A stretch of DNA of 63,284 nt from Calothrix sp. CSU_2_0. GTDB lineage: Bacteria > Cyanobacteriota > Cyanobacteriia > Cyanobacteriales > Nostocaceae. Position 1 is the stretch's first letter, and each line of letters begins with the position of its first letter. The translations under genes were made by a program, and so were the position numbers. Location: NCBI GenBank assembly GCA_012034595.1, contig JAAUPE010000019.1, positions 1 through 63,284 on the forward strand, in the 5' to 3' direction. Under the pieces are notes generated by a model. The model was not told where the DNA came from. It made no database searches and was given only the letters and a program-made list of their open reading frames with translations. Below, piece by piece: positions 9,147 through 17,381 of the stretch.

Positions 9147-9845
9147 ATGGCTAATTACGAGCATCTAGCTATTTTACAAGCAGGTGCGATCGCATGGGTT
9201 GAGTGGAGGCGAAAAAATCCTCAGGTTGAGCCAGATTTTAGTCTGGCTAATTTGGTGACTGCAAAATTGACGCAAGTCGATTTGAGTGGTGCGAATTTGA
9301 TTGGTTGCGATTTGAGCGGTGCTAATCTTGAAGATGCTTTGATGAATGAGGCAAATCTTATTGGGACTAATTTGAGCGAGAGTAATCTGAGAAAAGCTGA
9401 TTTGGGAGGAGCAAAACTTCACAGAGCTAATCTTAGTTTTGCTAATTTAGTATCAGCTAATTTGATTGCTGCTGATTTGAGTGGGGCTAATTTATATGAA
9501 GCAGAATTAATCGCAGCTTATCTTTATCAAGCCAATTTATATAAAGCTAATTTAACCCAAGTTCATCTTAGTCATGGTTATTTATTAAGAGCAAATCTCA
9601 GCGAAGCTTATTTAAATAAAGCTGATTTGAGATGGACAAATCTCATGGGTGCAAATTTATCTGGGGCTAATTTAATCAATGCACGATTGTCAAATGCAAA
9701 CCTCAGAGGAGCGAATTTAGCTGGAGCTAATTTTCGAGGTGTCAAAGATTTGTTTGTACAGCAAGTTCAAGTCGCTAAAAATTGGCAAAGTGCGGAATAT
9801 GATGAAGATTTTTATACAAGGTTGGAAATATCTTCACACTGCTGA
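9147..9845 (+). CDS. Pentapeptide repeat protein
   Basis: 232 residues from the ATG at 9147, preceded by AAAGGAGAA, which overlaps the end of ccmP (stop at 9134-9136). From about residue 30 to 215 it is a continuous run of A(D/N)LXX pentapeptides (ANLIG, ADLSG, ANLYE), about 35 units, forming a right-handed quadrilateral beta-helix. A short non-repeat N-terminal helix carries HLAILQAGAIAWVEWR, seen in many cyanobacterial pentapeptide proteins. There is no signal peptide. The close spacing behind ccmP implies cotranscription; whether it works in carboxysomes is inference only. Confidence 0.9.
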   Translation: MANYEHLAILQAGAIAWVEWRRKNPQVEPDFSLANLVTAKLTQVDLSGANLIGCDLSGANLEDALMNEANLIGTNLSESNLRKADLGGAKLHRANLSFANLVSANLIAADLSGANLYEAELIAAYLYQANLYKANLTQVHLSHGYLLRANLSEAYLNKADLRWTNLMGANLSGANLINARLSNANLRGANLAGANFRGVKDLFVQQVQVAKNWQSAEYDEDFYTRLEISSHC

Positions 9846-10030
9846 ACTGGTCTATTTTGATTGAAGACGCATAGTCAAGAACCCTACCCCCTGGGGAGTA
9901 AAACCTGTTCCCTCCTCGCTAGCGGAGAGAAGTTTGTGGGGACGGTTTCCGTCCACAAAACTACGGATACGGAGGAAGGTTAGGGTGGGGTTCTTTTATT
10001 CTGAATGCGTAGCGGATAGCATAATAAAAA
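9846..10030. repeat. Imperfect long inverted repeat downstream of the pentapeptide gene
   Basis: The arms AAGAACCCTACCCC (about 9878-9891) and AGGGTGGGGTTCTT (about 9982-9995) pair imperfectly around about 100 bp, as in short non-coding hairpin elements common in cyanobacteria. No coding frame is seen. Confidence 0.5.
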
Positions 10031-10054
10031 CCCTCACCAAATATTTGATGAGGG
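10031..10054 (-). terminator. Rho-independent terminator of the PstS-like fusion gene
   Basis: Twelve-base arms CCCTCACCAAAT and ATTTGATGAGGG pair with one mismatch. Read on the minus strand, the stem is followed by TTTTTATTA (10022-10030), right for the gene ending at 10092. Confidence 0.85.
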
Positions 10055-10091
10055 GATTGAAAATTATGAGAAATAATCCAATTAAATGACT

Positions 10092-13000
10092 TTACTTGTC
10101 ATTTTCACCTGCAATTTTTGTACCATCATGGGAGAAGTGCATGTGGATTGTTTTAGCATTGTCACCATTATTAGCAACAGCCGTCATGACATAATCAATC
10201 AAATCATCGGTAAAGGGAATCCGGAGATGGAAAGTTCCGTCTTCTTTGAGTTTGACAGTTTGACCACCAATCGAAACAGTAGAACCAGGTTCGGTTGCCC
10301 CGTGAATAATTAACTCAGCATCAGCTTCAAACCAAAATTCTTGGTGGGGACGACTAAAAACTCGGACGACATGCGATCGCACAATTGGTAACCATCTGTT
10401 ATCTTCAGTCAGATAACCAATTTCTGCGACATAATCGCGATCGCTGATGGGAATGGCAATAAAACGGTTTTCGATTGTTTCTTCGCATTCGTATTGCTGT
10501 ACGAGTTGCGCTGGTTGATAGCTTAAATCGATACCGCTAGCATCATACAACCGTAATGCTAAATTTGTGCCTCCTTGCTGGCGTTTAGCTTCTTTTTCTG
10601 CCTCTGCAATATTCCAAGCTGCATATGCCCATTTGGGAGTGCGAGGTGTCAGGGTAATTGTGCTATTTTTGACTGGTGCTAAAGGAATTTCATTAGCAGT
10701 GCTGATTGTTGATTCGATTGTTGGTTCGATTGTTGATTCAACATTCTGCTCGTTATTACCAGAATTTGACATTGCAGCCCAAATCGCGGCTCCAGTTCCC
10801 GCTACTGCACCAGCACCACCTGCTATAATCCCTGGATTAATTCCTATTCCAGTTGTTGCTGGTTCTTCAGAAACATCTAAGGGGGAACTTTCTAAGAATG
10901 ATGTTTCAATGGCATCTTCGCTGGACTCAGCAGCATCGGCAACTGCATCGAATACTGTTTCGGGGGTTTCAGATATTTCGGTAGCTGTTGTGTCTTCAGA
11001 CACCCACCAGTTACGACTGCCGATTTCACCTGCTCCGGTTGGATTATCCAAGTTTACAGAATTATCGGTAGCATCAACACCTGGGACAAATTCAACCACT
11101 TCTGCAACTTCTTCTAAGGAAGGCTCTGGATTAATTACTGCTTCGGGTGTTTCCGAAGATGACGTGGTAATATTTTCAGAGATAGTTTCAGTATTTTCGT
11201 TGACATCACGATTCTGATTTGCTAAACCAGCCGCCGCAGCCGCCGCTCCACCAGCAATTGTGACATAACCCAACAAATTGCGATCGCTTTCGGGTGTTTC
11301 TTCTGGTGTCTCATCCCACACATCGGGTAATGTTGCGTTCAAGTTGTTGATTTGTGGGGATGGAACATCAGGGCTTTTTGGTATTTCATCTGGGGTTTCG
11401 ATTGATGGTGCAGTTAATTCCAAGGATGGAACATCAGGGATTTCTGGAGTATCCACCGACAGATTTAAATCTGGTTCCGGAATATCTGCATTTGCTCCAC
11501 TGTTAGCAAATCTCGACCACAATCCAGCACCTGCTGCTGCACCACCTGCCAAAGCTGCACCACCTGCTAAGGTGATGTTATCGAGCAAATTGCTTCCAGT
11601 TTGAGTTTCAACTTGTGGAACGTCAATTTGTGGAACTTCGATTTGTGGAACTTCGATTTGTGGAACTTCGATTTGTGGAACTTCGATTTGTGGAGCCTGA
11701 ATTGACACATCAGGTAATTGTGCCGAAGGAATTTCTGGTAAATCTACCGAAGCTTCGCTGACTTCTATTGTTGAAACATCGGGAATGTCCAGAGCATTAA
11801 TATCGGGAGCATTAATATCGGGAGCATCAATAATAGATGCAGTTAAATCTGGTTGTTCGATATTGGGTAAACTAATATCGGTAGGTTCGTCAATAGTTTC
11901 ATCAGGATACGCCTTTGACGTTAAGTCTTGCTTATCGCGGTTAGCAAATTGCGACCACAATCCAGCACCAGCAGCAGTTCCACCTGCCAAAGCAGCACCA
12001 CCTGCTACATTCAAATTATCTAACCAGTTTGGCGGATTAACATCTGGATTAACGTCTGGAGTGACATCGACATTAGGTAGTTCGGTATTGGGTAAATTAG
12101 CATCAATAACGGGTTCCTCGACTTCTAGATTGGGAACTTCCGCGATTGGAGGCATGACAACTGAGGCAGGTTCTTGCAAATTAGTAATTTCTGTTTCTGC
12201 GGAGATATCTTCTTCATTGAATGTATCTTCTTCACCATATCCCAATCGCGACCACAAACCAATTCCAGCTGCGGTTGCACCACCTGCCAGAGCAGCACCA
12301 CCAGCTAAAGCGGCATTTCCGACATTCGAGATACCTGTAGCGGCACTATCAGAAATGTCGGTAGCTGTATTAGTAGTACTATCAACCAAATTTGTTGCAA
12401 AATTCGGCTGAGTTGGTAGAGGATTGATTTCTGGAGAAGTTGCGGCAGGAATTCGAGTATTAGTTGATGCTACCGGATTAATTACTTCCGTGTCTTTGCG
12501 ACGTTTTCCACCAGCTAAGAACCACAAACCCGCAGCACCCAATGCCGCGATTGGTAACAACCACCACCAGGGGAAACCTGCATTTCCAGTTTCGCTAGAT
12601 GCAGCATTGTCTCTAGGTTGTAAAAATGCCTGTTTGTTATCACCTGTATTTGTACTACCCGATGTCTGATTTACCGCAGACGTATTGGTAGTACTATCGG
12701 CAACATTTCCGGGTGTAGCATTAGCTTCTTGGGTTGGAGTTACGATCGCATCAGGAGAAGGAGAAACTGTTGCATTCGCTTGTTGAGTTACGATCGCATC
12801 AGGAGAAGTAGAAACTGTTGCATTCGCTTGTTGAGTTGCGATCGCATCAGGAGAAACCGTCGCAGTTATATTTGCAGCTTGGGTTACACCAGTCAAACCT
12901 TGGATAACAGCATCAGCTTCGGTGCTTCTGGCAGTTGCGATCGCTTTGGTTCCCGGTTCATTACTAGCAAAGCCAAGAAAGCCAGCAACACCGGGGTTCG

Positions 13001-13802
13001 GGTTTTTCTTGTATGCGTAAACAAAAGGTTGGGAGAAGGGATATCTAGGGTCATCTGGAAGGGTTTGGTGCAACTTCAAGACGCGCAAACCAGGTACTTT
13101 TGAGGCTTGATTGGCAATTACATAACCGATGCCATCTTTACCCAATTGCTTAACTAACTCTGCGGTGTCATCTTGGCTGAGTGTGGTTGCTGTCGAACCT
13201 GTGGCAAAATTAGCAGCTTTAAATGCGGGATAGTTGCGAAAAGCTTCACGGGTATCGCTTGAAGCCGGACGATCGATAAATCTAATTTTCCCTTTTTCTC
13301 CCCCAAGTTGCGACCAATCAGTAATTTCCCCTCGGAAAATCTTGGCGAACTGTTGGTTTGTCAAATTCCCTTTAAAAGGATTATTTTCACCAACCGCGAT
13401 CGCAATTTTTTGGCGATCGATGCGCTTTTGTTCCAAACCTTGAGCTTGTTCTGTGGGTGTCAAGCCACGACCAATACCTGCTAAATCGACTTTACCATCG
13501 ATTAAAGACTTTAGCGCTGCATCAGTACCGTTAGCGGCTAATTCAACTTTTGTACCAGTGAATTGCTGTTCAAAACTTTGTTTGAGGTTTTCGTTGATTT
13601 TAGCCATACTGTTAGAACCATCCACCTTTACCGTCGTACCACTAGGAATGGTTTTCGGAAGAGGAAAAGATGGTTCTTTGGCAGAAGTTTGAGCTACTAC
13701 AAATTGAGATACGAAAATAGTTGCTGCAATTGGGGTAGAAGCAAATGCCAGCAACATACCTAAACCAATTACGGAGTTATATTTTTTTTCTTTTCGCCAC
13801 AT
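10092..13802 (-). CDS. PstS-like phosphate-binding domain fused to Gly/Ala-rich repeats and DUF4912
   Basis: 1236 residues, very large for its family. A signal or anchor helix (about 12-37) precedes a type-II periplasmic phosphate-binding-like domain (about 50-310), with KVDGSNSMAKINENLKQSF, IFRGEITDWSQLGG and RPASSDTREAF. Next come Thr/Ala-rich linker repeats (SPDAIVTQQANAT units), a transmembrane helix (WWWLLPIAALGAAGLWFLAGG), and a long acidic Pro/Glu/Asp-rich region broken by five Gly/Ala-rich hydrophobic segments of the pattern AGGAALAGGxAAGAGLW. One linker has tandem PQIEV pentapeptides. The C-terminus (about 1085-1230) is DUF4912 (TPKWAYAAWNI, then RDYVAEIGYL). PstS-like plus DUF4912 fusions are known in cyanobacteria without a function. 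No pst genes are adjacent, so a structural or sensory surface role is as likely as transport. Confidence 0.85.
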   Translation of the reverse strand: MWRKEKKYNSVIGLGMLLAFASTPIAATIFVSQFVVAQTSAKEPSFPLPKTIPSGTTVKVDGSNSMAKINENLKQSFEQQFTGTKVELAANGTDAALKSLIDGKVDLAGIGRGLTPTEQAQGLEQKRIDRQKIAIAVGENNPFKGNLTNQQFAKIFRGEITDWSQLGGEKGKIRFIDRPASSDTREAFRNYPAFKAANFATGSTATTLSQDDTAELVKQLGKDGIGYVIANQASKVPGLRVLKLHQTLPDDPRYPFSQPFVYAYKKNPNPGVAGFLGFASNEPGTKAIATARSTEADAVIQGLTGVTQAANITATVSPDAIATQQANATVSTSPDAIVTQQANATVSPSPDAIVTPTQEANATPGNVADSTTNTSAVNQTSGSTNTGDNKQAFLQPRDNAASSETGNAGFPWWWLLPIAALGAAGLWFLAGGKRRKDTEVINPVASTNTRIPAATSPEINPLPTQPNFATNLVDSTTNTATDISDSAATGISNVGNAALAGGAALAGGATAAGIGLWSRLGYGEEDTFNEEDISAETEITNLQEPASVVMPPIAEVPNLEVEEPVIDANLPNTELPNVDVTPDVNPDVNPPNWLDNLNVAGGAALAGGTAAGAGLWSQFANRDKQDLTSKAYPDETIDEPTDISLPNIEQPDLTASIIDAPDINAPDINALDIPDVSTIEVSEASVDLPEIPSAQLPDVSIQAPQIEVPQIEVPQIEVPQIEVPQIDVPQVETQTGSNLLDNITLAGGAALAGGAAAGAGLWSRFANSGANADIPEPDLNLSVDTPEIPDVPSLELTAPSIETPDEIPKSPDVPSPQINNLNATLPDVWDETPEETPESDRNLLGYVTIAGGAAAAAAGLANQNRDVNENTETISENITTSSSETPEAVINPEPSLEEVAEVVEFVPGVDATDNSVNLDNPTGAGEIGSRNWWVSEDTTATEISETPETVFDAVADAAESSEDAIETSFLESSPLDVSEEPATTGIGINPGIIAGGAGAVAGTGAAIWAAMSNSGNNEQNVESTIEPTIESTISTANEIPLAPVKNSTITLTPRTPKWAYAAWNIAEAEKEAKRQQGGTNLALRLYDASGIDLSYQPAQLVQQYECEETIENRFIAIPISDRDYVAEIGYLTEDNRWLPIVRSHVVRVFSRPHQEFWFEADAELIIHGATEPGSTVSIGGQTVKLKEDGTFHLRIPFTDDLIDYVMTAVANNGDNAKTIHMHFSHDGTKIAGENDK
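11611..11694. repeat. 15-bp tandem repeat encoding PQIEV pentapeptides
   Basis: The unit GGAACTTCGATTTGT occurs in about five nearly identical tandem copies within the PstS-like fusion gene, giving PQIEV repeats on the minus strand. Because it is in frame, copy number can change without breaking the protein. Confidence 0.85.
12735..12860. repeat. In-gene direct repeats with HIP1 overlap
   Basis: About 2.5 copies of a roughly 54-bp unit containing GATCGCATCAGGAGAAG and ACTGTTGCATTCGCTTG lie in the fusion gene. Each encodes a variant of SPDAIVTQQANAT and each begins at a CGATCGCA core. Confidence 0.75.
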
Positions 13803-14186
13803 ACGCCGCTTACCAAGGTAGAGGATAGAGAAAGCTAGCCAGTCATAATTACCGTATTCATGCGGTCAGAGACCGGCTAATTATACATCGTTATTATGTC
13901 GCTCTGAAGTTGCAGTAGATACTTATGACAAGCGATACCCCATCTTAACTTTACCTTGTTTTAAAAAAATATAATTACTGTGTTTATTTTTTTTTAAGTT
14001 AATTTAAGATGCTTATCAATAAAGCTTTTAACCTGGTTTTAGGTATGTTATTTTTCAGTTTGTAAAAATAAATTTTACCATAACGGCTGATGCGAAAAAA
14101 GGAACTACTACCATCGCTACCATTATGACCGATCGCACCTTTGCTTCCTTGGTCTCCCACATAGTCTTTTGCTCCTAAGAACAAGC
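13803..14186. other. Gene-free region upstream of the fusion gene
   Basis: About 380 bp upstream of the minus-strand fusion gene, presumably holding its promoter. The first part is mixed-composition; 13960-14000 is T-rich. The minus-strand frame at 13999-14184 has a collagen-like look ([13 protein letters not shown]) but has no ribosome-binding site, and I do not call it. Confidence 0.4.
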
Positions 14187-14309
14187 GATCGCAATTCGGG
14201 ATTGGTTGATTTTACTCGTGGTAACGGTTCTGTCGTTAATATTCGTAATGGTGCTGGTCGTCCACCTTGGGCTGGTGGAAATACAGAAGGACGTTCTCCG
14301 GGTAATTAA
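14187..14309 (+). pseudogene. 3' remnant of an unknown gene
   Basis: A frame without a start codon runs to TAA at 14307-14309 and reads [20 protein letters not shown] followed by a Gly/Pro/Arg-rich tail (NGAGRPPWAGG ... GRSPGN). It begins at a HIP1-like GCGATCGC and is followed 35 bp later by a strong hairpin, as expected for the 3' end of a once complete gene. I do not recognise the family. It may also be noise. Confidence 0.3.
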
Positions 14310-14343
14310 GAATATTGGTGAAATGTGTGATTTTACTGCATGT

Positions 14344-14366
14344 ACAGGTGGATCGCATCCACCTGT
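14344..14366 (+). terminator. Hairpin with weak T-tract after the remnant
   Basis: Ten-base arms ACAGGTGGAT and ATCCACCTGT with loop CGC, followed by ATTTTAATGTTTTT. It fits as terminator of the remnant at 14187-14309. Confidence 0.7.
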
Positions 14367-14397
14367 ATTTTAATGTTTTTAATTAAATCAAAACGCG

Positions 14398-14683
14398 ATC
14401 GCACTTCCAGAAATTCAAAGTCATATTCAGTTTGAAAATGTTGAATTTGGCTATACTTTAATACAACAGGCATTACAAGAATTACTCAAAAATCGCTCTT
14501 GCCTGATTATCGCTCATCGTCTTTCCACAATTCACAACGCAGATTTAATAGTTGTTCTAGAACAGGGGCAGATAATTGAAAGTGGCAATCACAGCGAATT
14601 AATTGCACAAAATGGTCGGTATGCAGTTTCCCCAAAAAACACCTTCACCAGAAACAGTTGGTGCAAAACAAGAGCAAAAGTAG
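14398..14683 (+). pseudogene. ABC exporter ATPase remnant with internal deletion
   Basis: The frame through 14401 reads [19 protein letters not shown], the first strand of an ABC ATPase domain in HlyB/MsbA-type exporters, and passes without a stop into [24 protein letters not shown], the region after Walker B with the H-loop histidine. It then continues to the family-typical end [21 protein letters not shown]. Walker A, Q-loop and signature motif (about 130 residues) are missing, as are the membrane domain and start codon. An out-of-frame tail closes with a stop at 14681-14683. This is a deleted relic and cannot make a working transporter. Confidence 0.75.
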
Positions 14684-14890
14684 GAAAGACTTCATTTGGG
14701 AAAAAATTTCCCAGTAATATTTTCACTATAATCCATAACTGTATCAAATAGTCTAGCAACGCTTAATGATTTCAGTATGTCACTGCGATATTATAGTAGT
14801 TTTTTGTACACATGCTACTTGTTGCATACTGCATTTTGATTCAGAGCCGATCAAAAAAATATTTTTCAGCTATCATAAATCAGCTATTAT

Positions 14891-14906
14891 AAAAACGATT
14901 CTCATT
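14891..14906 (+). promoter_or_regulatory. Possible Zur/Fur box upstream of thrS
   Basis: AAAAACGATTCTCATT lies 11 bp before the thrS start. Its centre and right half match the cyanobacterial Zur palindrome pattern TGATAAY-G-ATTATCA with substitutions; the left half is poor. The call rests mainly on the gene context. Confidence 0.45.
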
Positions 14907-14916
14907 AATTACTAAT

Positions 14917-16776
14917 ATGGTCAGTTCCCTAACCCAATCCAGTCAAAGCTTAAATCAAAAGGATAAGGATAAACTGCAACGAATTCGCCACACCTGTGCC
15001 CACATAATGGCAATGGCGGTGCAAAAGCTGTATCCTGGGACAAAAGTTGCGATCGGTCCGGTGACAGAAACTGGCTTTTTCTACGATTTTGATACACCTA
15101 TCAACTTTACTCCTGATAATTTACCCAAAATTACTAAGGAAATGCGGCGAATTATTAAAGCCAATTTACCAATTATCCAGGAAACCGTAGACAGGGAGGA
15201 GATTAAAGCCGAGATTATAGAATTGGGGGAACCTTATAAGCTGGAAATCCTCGACAGCATTCCTGAAGGGGAAAGTATCACCCGCTACTTTATTGGTAGT
15301 CCCGATGTTGGCAAATTAACAAACCCTGAGATAGAACCTTCTTTATTAGAACCCGTGAGAATTCCCCCGAAAATTTACTGGTGGGATTTGTGCGCTGGAC
15401 CACATGTCAATTTTACGGGTGAAATTTCTCCAGATGGTTTCGCTTTAGAAAGTATTGCGGGTGCATATTGGCGTGGGGATGAAACCAAACCGATGCTGCA
15501 ACGCATATATGGAACTGCTTGGGAAACACCCGAACAATTGCAAGCATACCTCAAGCAAAAAGAAGAAGCACTCAAACGCGATCATCGAAAAATAGGGCAA
15601 GAATTAAAACTTTTTAGTATTCAAGATTCGGCTGGTGGTGGTTTAGTATTTTGGCATCCACGGGGGGCTAAAATTCGTTATATCATTGAAGATTATTGGC
15701 GGAAAGCTCATCTAGAATCAGGCTATGAATTACTTTATACTCCCCATGTAGCTAATTTAGATTTATGGAAAACATCGGGACATTTTGATTTTTATCGAGA
15801 GAATATGTTTGAATCGATGGAAGTTGAAAATCAGGCTTATCAAATTAAGCCGATGAATTGTCCATTTCATGTTTTAACTTATAAAGATGAACTGCATTCT
15901 TACCGAGAATTACCTTTGCGCTGGGCTGAGTTAGGAACAGTTTACCGCTACGAACGTTCGGGGGCATTACATGGGTTGATGCGGGTACGAGGATTTACCC
16001 AAGATGATGCTCACGTTTTTTGTTTACCCGACCAAATAGCTGATGAAATATTGAGAGTTTTAAATCTTACGGAACAGATTCTATCTGATTTTGGATTTAA
16101 CGATTATGAGGTAAATCTTTCTACCCGTCCAGAAAAATCGGTGGGAGAAAATGAAGTTTGGGAGTTAGCGACAACTGCTTTAATTCAGGCATTAAATGCT
16201 AAGGGTTGGAATTATATTGTCGATGAAGGTGGAGGTGCTTTCTATGGTCCAAAAATTGATATTAAAATCAAAGATGCAATTGGTCGTTTGTGGCAATGTT
16301 CCACGATTCAGGTAGATTTTAACTTACCCGAACGTTTTGATATGGAATATGTTGCGGCTGATAACAACAGAAAACGACCAATTATGATTCATCGGGCTAT
16401 TTTTGGCTCTTTGGAACGATTTTTTGGGATTTTAATTGAAAATTATGCAGGTGATTTTCCTTTATGGTTAGCACCAGTACAAGTGCGGTTATTACCTGTA
16501 ACTGAAGAAGTAAGAGATTATGCTTTGTTGGTAGTAGATATTTTGAAAAAAGCTGGTTTTCGGGCAGAAATTGATAATAGTGGGGAGCGTTTAGGTAAAA
16601 TAATTCGTACAGCAGAATTAGAGAAAATTCCGGTTGTTGGTGTGATTGGCAAGAAAGAAATGGAAACTCAAACTTTGAGTATTAGAACTAGAAAGGGGGG
16701 TGATTTGGGAACAATTAATCTTACCGAGCTACAAGAGAGAATGAAACAAGCAATTGAAAATAAGACTTTCTTATAA
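14917..16776 (+). CDS. thrS: Threonyl-tRNA synthetase, lacking the TGS domain; likely zinc-stress paralogue
   Basis: 619 residues, charging tRNA-Thr in the cytoplasm. It opens almost directly with the editing (N2) domain (RHTCAHIMAMAVQKLYPG), so the N-terminal TGS domain of the E. coli type is missing. The editing HxxxH motif is HTCAH, with the partner Cys in WWDLCAGPHV. The class II core follows (GGLVFWHPRGAKIRYIIED; motif 2 TVYRYERSGALHGLMRVRGF), with zinc ligands Cys in MNCPFH, His in DDAHVF and His in MIHRAIFGS all kept. The anticodon-binding domain covers about 510-615. Heterocystous cyanobacteria can carry a second ThrRS induced by zinc limitation under Zur; the neighbours here (DUF1636, COG0523, folE, hisI, zur) make this the likely identity. 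Only a genome search for the housekeeping copy can confirm it. Confidence 0.93.
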   Translation: MVSSLTQSSQSLNQKDKDKLQRIRHTCAHIMAMAVQKLYPGTKVAIGPVTETGFFYDFDTPINFTPDNLPKITKEMRRIIKANLPIIQETVDREEIKAEIIELGEPYKLEILDSIPEGESITRYFIGSPDVGKLTNPEIEPSLLEPVRIPPKIYWWDLCAGPHVNFTGEISPDGFALESIAGAYWRGDETKPMLQRIYGTAWETPEQLQAYLKQKEEALKRDHRKIGQELKLFSIQDSAGGGLVFWHPRGAKIRYIIEDYWRKAHLESGYELLYTPHVANLDLWKTSGHFDFYRENMFESMEVENQAYQIKPMNCPFHVLTYKDELHSYRELPLRWAELGTVYRYERSGALHGLMRVRGFTQDDAHVFCLPDQIADEILRVLNLTEQILSDFGFNDYEVNLSTRPEKSVGENEVWELATTALIQALNAKGWNYIVDEGGGAFYGPKIDIKIKDAIGRLWQCSTIQVDFNLPERFDMEYVAADNNRKRPIMIHRAIFGSLERFFGILIENYAGDFPLWLAPVQVRLLPVTEEVRDYALLVVDILKKAGFRAEIDNSGERLGKIIRTAELEKIPVVGVIGKKEMETQTLSIRTRKGGDLGTINLTELQERMKQAIENKTFL

Positions 16777-16791
16777 TTTTTGTAGGCTGGG

Positions 16792-17178
16792 ATGCACATG
16801 GCGAAACATGCTTTATTTGTTTGTAAATCTTGTAACTTCTCTGCGACTCAACGTGATTATATGGGAGAACGGGGTGGTAATTATTTGCTCAAGCAGTTAT
16901 TAAAATTATCGGAAAATTGGTGGTTAAAATCTGACTTCGTAATTGAGGAATTAGATTGTTTAAGTGGTTGTAAAAGACCTTGTGCCGTTGCTTTTACCGC
17001 AGCCAACAAAACTAGCTTAATGTTTGGTGATTTGCCACCTCTAGAAAGTGCAACAGCAATTCTTCAATTATGCGAGCAGTATTACACAAGTATTGATGGT
17101 ATTGTGCCACGAAATCAACGACCAGAAATTTTACAAAAAGGAATTTTAGCACGAATTCCACCACCTCCTCAAAGTTGA
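16792..17178 (+). CDS. DUF1636 metal-binding protein
   Basis: 128 residues. The N-terminus has VCKSCNFSA and the middle LDCLSGCKRPCAVAF, a CxxC and CxxxCxxxC set arranged as in thioredoxin-like [2Fe-2S] or zinc-binding DUF1636 proteins. The C-terminal tail is proline-rich (ARIPPPPQS). Starts at 16792 and 16798 are both possible. The gene lies 15 bp after thrS, so it is cotranscribed. DUF1636 genes recur beside COG0523 GTPases and cobalamin or zinc-limitation loci, suggesting a metal delivery or redox role; the biochemistry is unknown. Confidence 0.8.
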   Translation: MHMAKHALFVCKSCNFSATQRDYMGERGGNYLLKQLLKLSENWWLKSDFVIEELDCLSGCKRPCAVAFTAANKTSLMFGDLPPLESATAILQLCEQYYTSIDGIVPRNQRPEILQKGILARIPPPPQS

Positions 17179-17381
17179 TTTTAATCGGTTCGACTATGGT
17201 TGAACTATTGCTGAAATAAGCGAATTTGAGAAATATGATATTCATGCTTGATGCGATCGCAATCTTTCAGACTGCCCTCAGAAGTACCACATGGCAATCT
17301 TTTTTATCTGTTATCTAATTTGATGAATCAATTTTAAGAATCAATTTAACTAACAATATCTGAGTTAATTAAGGATAAATC

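Noticed and set aside
12735-12860. Possible CRISPR-like array from regularly spaced repeats
   Set aside because: The repeats are in-frame coding units of the fusion gene with similar, not unique, spacers.
10567-13103. Several plus-strand open frames of 80-216 codons opposite the PstS-like fusion gene
   Set aside because: They are Ser/Gly/Ala-rich mirror frames of a repetitive, compositionally biased gene and lack ribosome-binding sites.
13999-14184. Minus-strand 61-codon frame with collagen-like Gly-X-Y residues
   Set aside because: No ribosome-binding site or conserved context; the Gly-rich part is too short and ends in AT-rich noise.
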